Shown: positions 34,820 to 43,131 of the stretch, piece by piece
Layout: the number at the start of each line of letters is the position of its first letter
Numbering within the stretch: the stretch's first letter is position 1
Assembly (NCBI GenBank): GCA_012729785.1
Contig: JAAYCL010000036.1
Location: 91,646 to 155,645, forward strand
Source of the DNA: Chlamydiota bacterium
GTDB taxonomy: Bacteria; Auribacterota; Tritonobacteria; UBA1439
Length of the DNA: 64,000 nt
Direction: 5' to 3'
Translations under genes and position numbers: made by a program
The notes under the pieces: model-generated
Told to the model about the DNA's origin: nothing
The model's input: the letters and a program-made list of their open reading frames with translations, nothing else
Databases searched by the model: none

Positions 34820-35791
34820 ATGAGGAGGATCATCGTCGTGGCGTTGGGCGGAAACGCCATCAAGCAGGCCGACGAGAGGGGGACGGCCGAGGAGCAGTTC
34901 AAAAACGTCGAGACCACGTGCGCGCAGCTCGTGAGCATGCTCAGATTCGGGCACCGGCTCGTCATCACGCACGGAAACGGTCCGCAGGCGGGGAACCTTC
35001 TCCTCCAGCAGGAGGGCGCGCTGGGAGAGGTGCCGGCCCAGCCGCTCGATATCGTCGGAGCGATGACCCAGGGGCAGATCGGTTACATGTTCCAGCAGAC
35101 GATGCAGAACATGCTCTGGAAGGAGAAGCTGCCGCTCCCGGTCGTCTCGATCGTCAACCAGGTGCTCGTCAGCGAGGACGATCCGGACTATCGGGACCCG
35201 ACGAAGCCGGTCGGCCCGTTCTACACCGAGGACCAGGCCGCGAAACTGCGGCGCGAGCGCCCGGACTACGTCATCAAGGAGGTCAAGCCCAAAAGCGTGG
35301 CGAAACGGTTCCGCCGCGTGGTGGCATCCCCCGATCCGATCCGCAACATCGAGTACGTCGCGATCCGTCGGATGGTGGACGCCGGCATCGTCGTCATCGC
35401 CTCGGGCGGAGGCGGCGTGCCGGTCGTGTACGATACAAACGACAACCTTCGCGGCACCGCGGCGGTCATCGACAAGGACAAGGCCGGCGAGCGCCTCGCG
35501 GAGGTCGTGGGCGCCGACATCTTCCTCGTCTTGACGGACGTCGATGCGGCCCGCATCCACTTCGGCACCCCGCAGGAGAAGCCGGTCCGGACCGTCACCG
35601 TCTCCGAAATGAAGAGGCTCTGCGAGGAGGGGCACTTCAAGGCCGGCAGCATGGGGCCGAAGGTCCTCGCCGCGATCCGCTTCGTCGAGTGGGGCGGCGA
35701 CTGCGCCATCATCACCTCGCTCGACAAGGCCGTCGAGGCCCTCGTCGGCAGGGCCGGGACGCGCATCATCCCGGACCCGGTGAAGGAATGA
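34820..35791 (+). CDS. arcC: Carbamate kinase
   Basis: 323 residues of the amino-acid-kinase fold, catalysing ADP plus carbamoyl phosphate to ATP plus carbamate, or the reverse. It begins IIVVALGGNAIKQ and contains ITHGNGPQAGNLL, VIASGGGGVPVV, a Lys-rich nucleotide segment (IDKDKAGERLA), VLTDVDAARIHF and GSMGPKVLAAI. The ribosome site AGGAAGGAG lies at 34801-34809. Between two carbamoyltransferase genes, it most likely harvests ATP from carbamoyl phosphate released in amino-acid or ureide fermentation. Confidence 0.92.
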   Translation: MRRIIVVALGGNAIKQADERGTAEEQFKNVETTCAQLVSMLRFGHRLVITHGNGPQAGNLLLQQEGALGEVPAQPLDIVGAMTQGQIGYMFQQTMQNMLWKEKLPLPVVSIVNQVLVSEDDPDYRDPTKPVGPFYTEDQAAKLRRERPDYVIKEVKPKSVAKRFRRVVASPDPIRNIEYVAIRRMVDAGIVVIASGGGGVPVVYDTNDNLRGTAAVIDKDKAGERLAEVVGADIFLVLTDVDAARIHFGTPQEKPVRTVTVSEMKRLCEEGHFKAGSMGPKVLAAIRFVEWGGDCAIITSLDKAVEALVGRAGTRIIPDPVKE

Positions 35792-35885
35792 TCCCGCGCC
35801 CCACGCGGGGCGGCGGGGGGGCGCGATCGCAGTCGGGGGCCGGGGGCGGGGGCGCCCTCGGCCCCCGTCGCGTAAGGGTGGGGAG

Positions 35886-37124
35886 ATGAACCACGTTCTG
35901 GGGTTGCGGTGCGCCGGGTGCGGGAAGGAGTTCGACGCCCGGGGGATGACGTACGTCTGCGGCGCCTGCGGGAAGAACCTCGACGTCGTCTACGACTACA
36001 AGGCCGCCGGGAAGACGCTCACGCGCGCGGCGCTCGCCGGATGCGCCGACCGTTCGATCTGGCGCTATCGAGATCTGTACCCGCTCGAGGGGCAGGCGGG
36101 CGTGATGCCGCTCCAGGTCGGCTGGTCGCCGCTCTACCGGGCGGACCGGCTCGCCGGGGCCGTCGGGGCGGGCGCGCTCTGGGTGAAGGATGACGGGCGG
36201 AACCCCAGCGCCTCGTTCAAGGATCGGGCGAGTGCGGTCGCGGTCGCCAAGGCCGTCGAACTCGGTTTCGACAAGATCTGCGGCGCCTCCACCGGAAACG
36301 CCGCCTCGTCGACCGCGTGCCTCTGCGCGAGCATCGGCCTGCGCCCCATCATCTTCGTCCCCGAGACCGCCCCGAAGGCCAAGATCGCGCAGCTCCTCGT
36401 CTTCGGCGCGAAGGTCTTCGCCGTGAAGGGGACGTACGACGAGGCGTTCGACCTGTGCCTCCAAGCCGCCGAGGAGTACGGCTGGTACAACCGGAACACC
36501 GGCTACAACCCGTACACGCGCGAGGGGAAGAAGAGCTGCTCGTTCGAGATCTGTGAACAGCTGGGCTGGGAGGTCCCGGACCTCGTTCTGGTGCCGGTGG
36601 GCGACGGCAACATCCTCAGCGGGATCTGGAAAGGGTTCCGCGACCTGCACGGCGTGGGGCTCATAGACCGGCTCCCCCGCCTCGTCGCGGTCCAGTCCTC
36701 CAGGAGCAGCGCGATCGCCGACGCGGTCAACGGCGACGGCGTCGTCAGGCCGGTCAGGGCGACCACGATCGCCGACTCCATCTCGGTCGATTTGCCTCGG
36801 GACGGCGAGATGGCGGTCCGGGCGGTGCGCGACTCCACGGGGATGGCGGTGACGGTGACCGACGAGGAGATCCTCGAGGCCGTCCCGCTCCTCGCCAGGG
36901 AATGCGGCGTCTTCGCGGAGCCGGCCGGCGCCGCGAGCGTCGCGGGCCTGAAGAAGCTCGCCGGGGAGGGCGGGATCCGCGGCTGCGAGCGCGTCGTCTG
37001 CCTCGTCACCGGCAACGGCCTCAAGGACGTGGACACGGCGATGCGGATCGCCGGGAAGACGGTGCCGATCGCGCCCGACCTCGGGGCCCTGAAGAAGGCG
37101 GTCGCGGCGGCGAAGCTGGCGTAG
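35886..37124 (+). CDS. thrC: Threonine synthase
   Basis: 412 residues; forms threonine from O-phosphohomoserine. An N-terminal zinc ribbon (RCAGCGKEF, TYVCGACGKNL) precedes the PLP fold. The PLP Lys is in NPSASFKDRASAVAV, the Asn loop in GASTGNAASSTA, and the C-terminal SLPVTGNGLKD-like stretch (CLVTGNGLKDVD) is characteristic. The ATG directly follows a GGGTGGGGAG purine run. Close relatives of this fold include diaminopropionate ammonia-lyase and threonine deaminase, and the carbamoyl-linked neighbourhood leaves some room for a different substrate. The zinc ribbon and overall pattern favour ThrC. Confidence 0.85.
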   Translation: MNHVLGLRCAGCGKEFDARGMTYVCGACGKNLDVVYDYKAAGKTLTRAALAGCADRSIWRYRDLYPLEGQAGVMPLQVGWSPLYRADRLAGAVGAGALWVKDDGRNPSASFKDRASAVAVAKAVELGFDKICGASTGNAASSTACLCASIGLRPIIFVPETAPKAKIAQLLVFGAKVFAVKGTYDEAFDLCLQAAEEYGWYNRNTGYNPYTREGKKSCSFEICEQLGWEVPDLVLVPVGDGNILSGIWKGFRDLHGVGLIDRLPRLVAVQSSRSSAIADAVNGDGVVRPVRATTIADSISVDLPRDGEMAVRAVRDSTGMAVTVTDEEILEAVPLLARECGVFAEPAGAASVAGLKKLAGEGGIRGCERVVCLVTGNGLKDVDTAMRIAGKTVPIAPDLGALKKAVAAAKLA

Positions 37125-37196
37125 CGCGGCGCGGCCGCCGATCGACCGGATCCGCGGGAATCCGCGGCGGGGCGGGCGCTCGATGGAGGATTCGGG

Positions 37197-38135
37197 ATGA
37201 AGGTGAAGGACCTGGTCGCGATCTCCGATCTGTCGCGCGGCGAGATCCACGAGATCTTCGCCGAAACGAAGCGGTTGAAGGACGCCCTCCGCGCGGGGAC
37301 GCCGACCCCGGTGCTCGCGGGCAAGGCGCTCGGGATGATCTTCAACAAGCCGTCGACGCGCACGCGCGTCTCGTTCGAGGTCGGGATGTTCCAGCTCGGC
37401 GGGCACGCCCTCCACCTGGGTATGGGCGACCTCCAGCTCGGGCGCGGCGAGACGATCGCCGACACCGCCCGGACGCTCTCCCGCTACCTCGACGGCATCA
37501 TGATCAGGACGTTCAGGCACCAGGACGTGGCGGACCTGGCGCGGCACGCGTCGATCCCGGTGATCAACGGCCTTACCGACCTGAGCCACCCGTGCCAGAT
37601 ACTCGGGGACGTCTACACGATCGCCGAGCAGCGCGGGCTCGATCCCGCCGAGCCCGACCTAGGCGGGGTCTCCGTCGCCTTCATCGGGGACGGGAACAAC
37701 GTCGCGAACTCGTGGGTCGAGGCCGCGGCCGCGCTCGGCTTCTCGTTCGTCATCTGCCCCCCGTCGGGCTACGAGCCAAACGGGGCGATATGGGCCGCCT
37801 CGGAGAAGGCGGGGGCGAAAATCCTTCTCGAGCGCGATCCGGCGAAGGCGGTCGCCGGCGCCGACATCGTCTACACCGACGTCTGGGCGAGCATGGGGCA
37901 GGAGAAGGAGCGGGAGGAGCGGTTGAAGGTATTCGGCCCGTTCCAGGTCAACGGGCGCCTGATGACGAAGGCGAAGCGGGGCGCGAAGGTGATGCACTGT
38001 CTGCCCGCGCACCGCGGCGAGGAGGCGACCGACGAGGTCCTCGACGGGCCCGCCTCGATCATCTTCGACCAGGCGGAGAACCGGCTGCACGTCCAGAAGG
38101 GCGTCATGTCGCTCCTGATGGGGGCGCGAAGATAG
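37197..38135 (+). CDS. argF: Ornithine carbamoyltransferase
   Basis: 312 residues. The carbamoyl-phosphate loop KPSTRTRVSFEVG, the second-substrate segment FRHQDVADLARHA, HPCQILGDVYTI, the ornithine loop YTDVWASMGQEKE and the C-terminal MHCLPAHRGEEATDEV mark it clearly as ornithine type. GGAGG precedes the ATG. With carbamate kinase in the same run of genes it could act catabolically (arginine deiminase style), though no arginine deiminase gene is visible, or anabolically in arginine synthesis. It is a true second carbamoyltransferase, distinct from the YgeW type upstream. Confidence 0.93.
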   Translation: MKVKDLVAISDLSRGEIHEIFAETKRLKDALRAGTPTPVLAGKALGMIFNKPSTRTRVSFEVGMFQLGGHALHLGMGDLQLGRGETIADTARTLSRYLDGIMIRTFRHQDVADLARHASIPVINGLTDLSHPCQILGDVYTIAEQRGLDPAEPDLGGVSVAFIGDGNNVANSWVEAAAALGFSFVICPPSGYEPNGAIWAASEKAGAKILLERDPAKAVAGADIVYTDVWASMGQEKEREERLKVFGPFQVNGRLMTKAKRGAKVMHCLPAHRGEEATDEVLDGPASIIFDQAENRLHVQKGVMSLLMGARR

Positions 38136-38255
38136 CCCTCGACGGTCCGCAGCCCGACCGCGGCGTTGGGCCGTGTGCCGCACGGCTGGTCCGCCGCCTT
38201 CCCCCCGCGCCGCGCAGCGTCCTTGAAGCCCCTGTGAACGGCGAGTGCGCGTCGG

Positions 38256-38261
38256 TATACT
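38256..38261 (+). promoter_or_regulatory. -10 box for the AbrB-like gene
   Basis: TATACT with a poor -35 (TGTGAA, 38233-38238, 17-base spacer). The leader of about 27 bases contains GGGGAGGAG before the ATG at 38294. Nothing else is seen in 38136-38293. Confidence 0.5.
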
Positions 38262-38293
38262 GAGGCGATCCGTCGGCGGGCGGGGAGGAGACG

Positions 38294-38761
38294 ATGCCGC
38301 AGATCTCCAAGGGTGGCAAGTACATATTCGGCTGGTCGCGCGTCGGGCCCGGAGGCGCCGTTCCGGTCCCTCCGGAAACGCTGCGGGAGTACGGGCTCAG
38401 GCCCGGCGGTTGGGCCATCCTCGCCTCGGGCAGTCGGACGACCGGCGGTGTCACCGTCTCCACGGAACGTCTGATGGCGGGATCGCAACTTTCGTGCGTG
38501 CTCGCGGCGCACCCGGAGCTCGCGGACCGCCGCGGCCGTGCGGGCGTTCCGCTGCGTTTCAAGGGACGCCTCTACGCCTGTGTCGCCGTGGACCGCCGCG
38601 GGTCGCTGCGCCTCCCCCCCGGGACGCTGGCCGCCTATCGGATCTCGACCGGCGACCGCCTCTTGGTCATACGCGGCAGCAACATCGCCTTCGTGATGGG
38701 GCTGAAAGGCCCCCTGATCGACCTCGCCGCACGCCACCCCGGCATCCCCCTCTTTCAGTGA
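38294..38761 (+). CDS. Protein with two AbrB-like segments
   Basis: 155 residues with a duplicated pattern: AVPVPPETLREYGLRPGGWAIL near 23-43 and LRLPPGTLAAYRISTGDRLLVI near 112-133. Both resemble the swapped-hairpin AbrB/MazE fold (basic or proline strand, short helix, glycine turn, hydrophobic strand). The ending RGSNIAFVMGLKGPL is distinctive and I have seen similar uncharacterised proteins in anaerobes such as clostridia. It is likely a DNA- or ligand-binding regulator. It starts 158 bases after argF with its own promoter, and its stop is 8 bases before the left end of a small palindrome-bounded element. Confidence 0.6.
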   Translation: MPQISKGGKYIFGWSRVGPGGAVPVPPETLREYGLRPGGWAILASGSRTTGGVTVSTERLMAGSQLSCVLAAHPELADRRGRAGVPLRFKGRLYACVAVDRRGSLRLPPGTLAAYRISTGDRLLVIRGSNIAFVMGLKGPLIDLAARHPGIPLFQ

Positions 38762-38767
38762 CGGCTT

Positions 38768-38903
38768 GGGATCGGACCACAAAACCTTGTTGGGGTGGAA
38801 GGAGTTGCGGTTTTTGGGCCTCAAGATCGCTTCCAAAGGCCTTTCTCAGGGAATATTTGTACGTAACTCATTCCCGCGCAACGTGATATCTTGGTCCGAC
38901 CCC
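38768..38903. mobile_element. 136-bp element bounded by inverted repeats (MITE/REP-like)
   Basis: The left end GGGATCGGACCAC (38768-38780) and right end TTGGTCCGACCCC (38891-38903) are inverted repeats matching at 11 of 13 positions. The interior is AT-richer than its surroundings and contains GGGAAT (38849-38854) and ATTCCC (38870-38875), which can form a hairpin, and an AAAGGCCTTT palindrome. Termini of the GGGGTCGGACC kind resemble the extragenic palindromes associated with Y1/REP-associated tyrosine transposases. There is no transposase inside, so it would be non-autonomous. The right half overlaps the end of the following minus-strand gene. Confidence 0.55.
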
Positions 38904-39814
38904 GATAACTCGAGCAGGGCGGCGTGGAGGATCCCCTCGTCGCTGACGGTGAGGGACGGGACGGAGAAGAATTCCATCACCGCCCCCAGGACAAGGAGGC
39001 CGGCAGGGAGGATGTCGGCGCGCTTCGCCTCGATGCCGCGGATCTCCCTGCGCGGGGCGAGGGGCAGGGAGGCGAGGAGGGCGGCGAGGCGGCCGACCTC
39101 GCGGCTCGTGAGCGCGAAACCGTGGATCCTCTCGGGCGCGTAGGTGTCGAGGCCGAGCGAGAGCGTCGCGGCGGAGGTGATCGTGCCCCCAGCCCCGACG
39201 AGGCGCGTTGCCGGGCGCGGGATGGAGGTCGGCATTCCAGCCGCCAGCGTCTCCGACGCGTGCCGCCGGAGCGCCTCCATCCCGGCGCCGGCGGGCGGGT
39301 CGGAAGAGAGGAACCGCTCCGTCATCCTGACGCAGCCGAGGGGCAGACTCGCCGAGACGGGAAAGCCCCCGGCGGGATCGGCCGCGAGCTCGACGCTCCC
39401 CCCGCCGATGTCGACCGCGACGACGCCGTCAAGCGGAGGCGAAAGGACGCGGGTCATCCCGCGCCAGGCGAGCAGCGCCTCCTCCCCGCCGGTCAGAACC
39501 CTGACATCGATCCCGGCCGTCTCGCGCACGCGGCGGATGAAGACGAGGGCATTGGCGGCCTCGCGCAGCGCCGCGGTGCCGAATGCAAGGACGGATGCCG
39601 CCCCCGCCTCTCGGGCGGCCGCCGCCAGCCGCCCGACCGCCTCGAGCGTCCGTTCCGCCGCCCGCTCCGCGATGGCGCCGCCCTTCGCGATCCCCTCTCC
39701 GAGGCGCGTGATCTCGAGGCCGCGCCTGCACACAAAGAGCCCCCCGCCGGGCGCGCGCTCGGCGACGAGGAGGCGGACGGAGTTGGAACCGATGTCGATG
39801 GCGGCCGTGCGCAT
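38846..39814 (-). CDS. Ppx/GppA-family phosphatase
   Basis: 322 residues of the actin-like exopolyphosphatase/guanosine pentaphosphatase family. It starts MRTAAIDIGSNSVRLLV (first phosphate loop) and has FGTAALREAANA, VAVDIGGGSVELA (second phosphate loop) and VGAGGTITSAATL. It lacks the long C-terminal HD domain of E. coli GppA and so corresponds to the short two-domain form. The final residues GSDQDITLRGNELRTNIP are encoded inside the palindrome-bounded element at 38768-38903, implying the original C-terminus was replaced. The start follows the nuclease gene by 35 bases; there is no obvious ribosome site. Confidence 0.82.
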   Translation of the reverse strand: MRTAAIDIGSNSVRLLVAERAPGGGLFVCRRGLEITRLGEGIAKGGAIAERAAERTLEAVGRLAAAAREAGAASVLAFGTAALREAANALVFIRRVRETAGIDVRVLTGGEEALLAWRGMTRVLSPPLDGVVAVDIGGGSVELAADPAGGFPVSASLPLGCVRMTERFLSSDPPAGAGMEALRRHASETLAAGMPTSIPRPATRLVGAGGTITSAATLSLGLDTYAPERIHGFALTSREVGRLAALLASLPLAPRREIRGIEAKRADILPAGLLVLGAVMEFFSVPSLTVSDEGILHAALLELSGSDQDITLRGNELRTNIP

Positions 39815-39849
39815 GCGGAGGGAGGCGGGTATTTGCGGGGCGCCCCCGG

Positions 39850-41211
39850 TTACTCGATGGTGACGCGCAACTCGTTGATCCCGCCGACGAAGTTGCCTTC
39901 CGTGTCGAGGAACGCGCCCTGGATCCTCCACTGGCCGCGGGCGGCTCCGGCGAGCGGCGTCTGCAGCACCGGGTAGCCGTCGAGCGGAAAATCGAGCACC
40001 CACGGGCCGTCCTCGATGAACCGCACCGGTACGGTCGGGACGAGCCGCGTCTCGACCCCGGGGATCCTCTGCAGGTAGATCATCCGCCCGAACGGATCGA
40101 TGAGCCGCACGTACGCGTAGAACGGCGTCAGGCAGCCGTGTAGGGTGGCGGTCACCGAGATGGTGCCGTCGGCGGGGAGGACGGCGCCGTTGGCATGCAG
40201 CTTCACCGGCCAGTCCGAGTAGGGGGTGCCCGGCGTGGGGGTGGGCCCGACTGGGGGTGTCGGTGTCGGCGTCGGAGGGGCGATGAGGATGTCGTACGAC
40301 TTCACGACGGGGCAGTGATCCTGGGCGCCGTTGTCGGTGTCGCCCAACTGGATCGGGGCGACCGCGGAGAGGGGGGTGAAGACGCGGCTGTCGAAGACGA
40401 TGCCGCCGAGGTACGGCCCGCCGTCGCCGCCGAGGTCCAGCGGCATGATCTGCGCGCCGAGCAGGGTGTTGGGGACGAGCCAGTCGTAGTTGAAGGTGCG
40501 GTTCAGATTGGTGTCGTCGTCGCCGTTCTGGTCCTGGGGGGTCCCGTCCGAGATGGTGACCCAGCACGAGTCGGTCCAGTTGGCCTCGTCGAGGAGGGTG
40601 GGGATCGGCTCGGAGGTGCGATTGGTGGTGTTGAAGTCGCCGCCGAGCATCAGGTAGTGGCTGTTGGAGAAGTTGGCCTCGATGTAGTCGATGATATCCT
40701 TGATCTGGCCGATCTTGACGTCCTGATCGGACGCGTCGAGGTGCGCGCTGACGATCTGCAGGTCGATCGGGCCCGGGATGTCGATGATCGCCCAGTCGTG
40801 ATTGTAGTTCGGCTTCTGGAGATCCGGCCAGCTCCCCGACGCGGTGATCGGCCATCTGCTCACGATGCCGTTCTTGAAATAGCCGCTGTCGGCCCTATGG
40901 TACGAGAAGCCGTCCCCGAATGCGGCCTCGATCCACCCCTCGATGTCGTCCCGCACGGGGTAGCCGACGTACCACTCCTGGAGGAGCGCGACGTCGGGGG
41001 CGAGGCCCTGGATGATCCGCACCGTCTCCACGCCGGCCTTTCGGCTGAGTTTGGTCACGTTCCAGGACATGATCCGGAGCTCGGCGGCAGGCGCGGGGGA
41101 CGCGGCGGCAACACAGAGGAGGAGCAGGCCGAGGAGGAGGGCGACACGGCGCGCCGGCACGGCGGGCGCCCGGCGCACGGACGGCGAGACGGCGTTTCGT
41201 CCCATCGTCAT
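39850..41211 (-). CDS. Secreted endonuclease/exonuclease/phosphatase-fold protein
   Basis: 453 residues with a signal peptide (VALLLGLLLLCVAAASPAPAAE) and a metal-dependent EEP domain: IMSWNV, ALLQEWYVG (catalytic Glu), VSAHLDAS, LGGDFNTTNR and final QDHCPVV. A Pro/Thr linker (PTPTPTPPVGPTPTPG) joins it to a C-terminal beta domain also found after the linkers of two other secreted proteins here. It may be a secreted nuclease or phosphodiesterase. The start at 41211 follows GGGGGAGGA; an ATG at 41229 would place that site inside the gene. It lies between genes for another PTP-linker protein and Ppx/GppA on one strand. Confidence 0.8.
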   Translation of the reverse strand: MTMGRNAVSPSVRRAPAVPARRVALLLGLLLLCVAAASPAPAAELRIMSWNVTKLSRKAGVETVRIIQGLAPDVALLQEWYVGYPVRDDIEGWIEAAFGDGFSYHRADSGYFKNGIVSRWPITASGSWPDLQKPNYNHDWAIIDIPGPIDLQIVSAHLDASDQDVKIGQIKDIIDYIEANFSNSHYLMLGGDFNTTNRTSEPIPTLLDEANWTDSCWVTISDGTPQDQNGDDDTNLNRTFNYDWLVPNTLLGAQIMPLDLGGDGGPYLGGIVFDSRVFTPLSAVAPIQLGDTDNGAQDHCPVVKSYDILIAPPTPTPTPPVGPTPTPGTPYSDWPVKLHANGAVLPADGTISVTATLHGCLTPFYAYVRLIDPFGRMIYLQRIPGVETRLVPTVPVRFIEDGPWVLDFPLDGYPVLQTPLAGAARGQWRIQGAFLDTEGNFVGGINELRVTIE

Positions 41212-41260
41212 CCGATCCTCCCCCCGCATCGGCCGGCGCGGGCGGGCGCCGCCGAGGCGG

Positions 41261-42133
41261 CTACTCCGCGATGACGCCGTAGTTCATCTGTAGCGTGGCG
41301 AGGTTGCTGATCCAGTTTCTCGAGTCCCAGACGTTCGCGCCGGGCGGCACCATCACCGCGTAGATCTTATAGTGCCCGGGCAGGTTCAGGCTGGTCATCT
41401 TGAAGATGAAGATGGGGCCCTTGAGATTCTGGATCTGCGAATTCCTCACGATCGGCACCGGGTGCGAGGTGTAGTTCATGCGGGTGTAGGAGAACGTGGT
41501 GATGAAGACGAGATTCCCCGCGGGCGTCCGGACGGCCAAATAGGCGTCGACGACGTCGGGCATTATCTGGACCGTCGCCGTGGAGGCGCCGCCGTCGAGG
41601 ATGACGGTCTTGGTGGCCGGCGTGATGTAGTAGGTGAGTGCCTTGTATTCGCCGAGCATGACCGGGAACGGCGTGACGGTCGGGCGGGGCGTGGGCGTCG
41701 GCGACCCGGCGAGCGGCGGATCGGCCGTCGGGGTGACCACGGGGGTCGCGGGGGGCGCCTGCGCGAGCGTCAGGTGGATCGTCGTCTCGCGGCTCGCGGG
41801 ATCGATCTCATCGGTGGCGATCCCGAGCTCCCCAACGGAAAGACGATCGATCAAGGAGGGAGAGGCGTAGTCGTAGGCGGGGGGGGCAACGTATTCGTAA
41901 CGGTCCTCGCCGGTCTTGCGGAACAGGTCGTAGTCGTACTCGTCCATCACGCTGGTGAACGCCCGCGGATCCACCAGCTCCACGAGCGTTGGCGGCGTCG
42001 GCGTGGGAAGGACGTTCGTCGCCAGGGCGGTCGGCTCGCTCCGGTTGCTTTCGAAAAAGACGAAGATGAGGGCCGAGAGCACCACGAGGCAGAGAAATAG
42101 GGTGATGACGCTTTTTCCGACTCGCCTTTCCAT
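41261..42133 (-). CDS. Membrane-anchored extracytoplasmic protein with Pro/Thr linkers
   Basis: 290 residues with one N-terminal transmembrane helix (VITLFLCLVVLSALIFVFF). A TPTPP stretch follows near residue 45 and a second linker near 155-165 (SPTPTPRPTVTPFP). The last 120 residues are beta-rich (YKALTYYITPATKTVIL, GHYKIYAVMVPPG) and similar in style to the domains after the linkers of the propeller and nuclease proteins. No enzymatic motif is visible. ATG 42133 follows GGGAGGGG; the upstream ATG at 42166 is unlikely. It is first in a minus-strand group with the nuclease and Ppx/GppA genes. Confidence 0.65.
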   Translation of the reverse strand: MERRVGKSVITLFLCLVVLSALIFVFFESNRSEPTALATNVLPTPTPPTLVELVDPRAFTSVMDEYDYDLFRKTGEDRYEYVAPPAYDYASPSLIDRLSVGELGIATDEIDPASRETTIHLTLAQAPPATPVVTPTADPPLAGSPTPTPRPTVTPFPVMLGEYKALTYYITPATKTVILDGGASTATVQIMPDVVDAYLAVRTPAGNLVFITTFSYTRMNYTSHPVPIVRNSQIQNLKGPIFIFKMTSLNLPGHYKIYAVMVPPGANVWDSRNWISNLATLQMNYGVIAE

Positions 42134-42192
42134 GGATATCCCCTCCCGGATGAATGATCGGCCCACTGTGCGACGTACCCCCGTGCGCTATA

Positions 42193-42220
42193 AGTATACC
42201 AGCGGGGGAGGGCATTACAA
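42193..42220 (-). promoter_or_regulatory. Sigma70-type promoter for the minus-strand secreted-protein group
   Basis: Minus strand: TTGTAA (42220-42215), 16-base spacer, TATACT (42198-42193). It drives 41261-42133 and probably the two genes beyond. It is divergent from the fmdB promoter. Confidence 0.7.
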
Positions 42221-42259
42221 ATCTTTTTTCGGTCCGTTCACCTCCGCGCGTCATTCACC

Positions 42260-42287
42260 TTCGCACAGGTGGAAATCCTGCTATACT
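42260..42287 (+). promoter_or_regulatory. Probable promoter for the fmdB-HIT genes
   Basis: TTCGCA (42260-42265), 16-base spacer, TATACT (42282-42287). The -10 box is perfect by local standards, the -35 weaker. The leader is about 15 bases. Confidence 0.55.
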
Positions 42288-42308
42288 CGTGCAGGGGGAT
42301 ATCGACCG

Positions 42309-42542
42309 ATGCCGCTCTACGAGTACCGTTGCGGTTCCTGCGGGGAGGTCTTCGAACGTCTCGAGCGGAGCGGTCCGCCCGCGGCGCGACGCGCCTGTCC
42401 CGCCTGCGGGGCGCATCGAGCGCGGCGGCTCATCTCCTGTTTCGGCATTTCAGGCGCCGCGGGACGGGGCGGCTCGGCGGGGGGCGGATGTGCGGGGTGC
42501 CGGCCCGCGCCGGGGCGCTGCCGGAGCTGCCGCGCCTCGTGA
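42309..42542 (+). CDS. FmdB-family zinc-ribbon protein
   Basis: 77 residues. The start MPLYEYRCGSCGEVFERLER and CPACG ... RRLIS.FG pattern is the FmdB regulatory-protein family, a four-cysteine zinc ribbon of uncertain function often met next to housekeeping genes. The C-terminus is Gly-rich and ends with a second cysteine cluster (CAGCRPAPGRCRSC), giving eight cysteines in all. AGGGGG lies about 10 bases upstream of the ATG. The HIT gene starts 26 bases later and shares its transcript. Confidence 0.75.
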   Translation: MPLYEYRCGSCGEVFERLERSGPPAARRACPACGAHRARRLISCFGISGAAGRGGSAGGGCAGCRPAPGRCRSCRAS

Positions 42543-42568
42543 GGCGCCGCGATTCGGAGGTGAACGCG

Positions 42569-43045
42569 ATGGAACGGATCTGGGCGCCGTGGCGGAGCGC
42601 GTACGTCGGCCGGGGGGCGCCCGAGGGGTGCATCTTCTGCGACAAGCCCGCCGCAGGCGACGACCGCCTGAACCATATCGTCGTCCGCGGCGAAAGCTGC
42701 TTCTCGATGCTCAACCGCTACCCGTACAACAACGGACATCTGATGGTCGCGCCGTTCAGGCACGCCGCCGGCCTCGAGGAGCTGACCTCCGCGGAACTCC
42801 ATCAGCTCATCCTGCTTGTCAAAGACTCCGTCGCCCTCCTGAAAACGGCGCTCTCCCCGGCGGGATTCAACGTCGGGATCAACCTCGGGATGGCGGCGGG
42901 CGCCGGGGTCGCCGGCCACCTCCATGTCCACCTGGTGCCGCGATGGGAGGGGGACACCAACTTCATGCCGGTCACGGCGGGGACCAAGGTCATTCCGCAG
43001 TCGCTCGACGAGATGTACGCCCTCCTCCGCGGAGGGAAAAAATAA
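42569..43045 (+). CDS. HIT-family nucleotide hydrolase/phosphorylase
   Basis: 158 residues of the histidine-triad family. The triad reads GHLHVHLVPRW, and the N-terminal EGCIFCDK pair with downstream histidines forms the structural zinc site of the FHIT/Ap4A-phosphorylase-like branch (MERIWAPWRSAYV is the typical beginning). Such enzymes cleave diadenosine polyphosphates or adenylylated by-products such as aminoacyl-AMP or adenylyl sulfate. The ATG at 42569 follows GGAGG at 42556-42560. It is co-transcribed with the zinc-ribbon gene. Confidence 0.87.
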   Translation: MERIWAPWRSAYVGRGAPEGCIFCDKPAAGDDRLNHIVVRGESCFSMLNRYPYNNGHLMVAPFRHAAGLEELTSAELHQLILLVKDSVALLKTALSPAGFNVGINLGMAAGAGVAGHLHVHLVPRWEGDTNFMPVTAGTKVIPQSLDEMYALLRGGKK

Positions 43046-43131
43046 ATGCTTTTTCGCCGCCGGTCCATCGGCTATGATGACACGAGTGCGGCGCGGGATT
43101 CGAAATCGAGGATCAAACGGGAGGATCGGGT

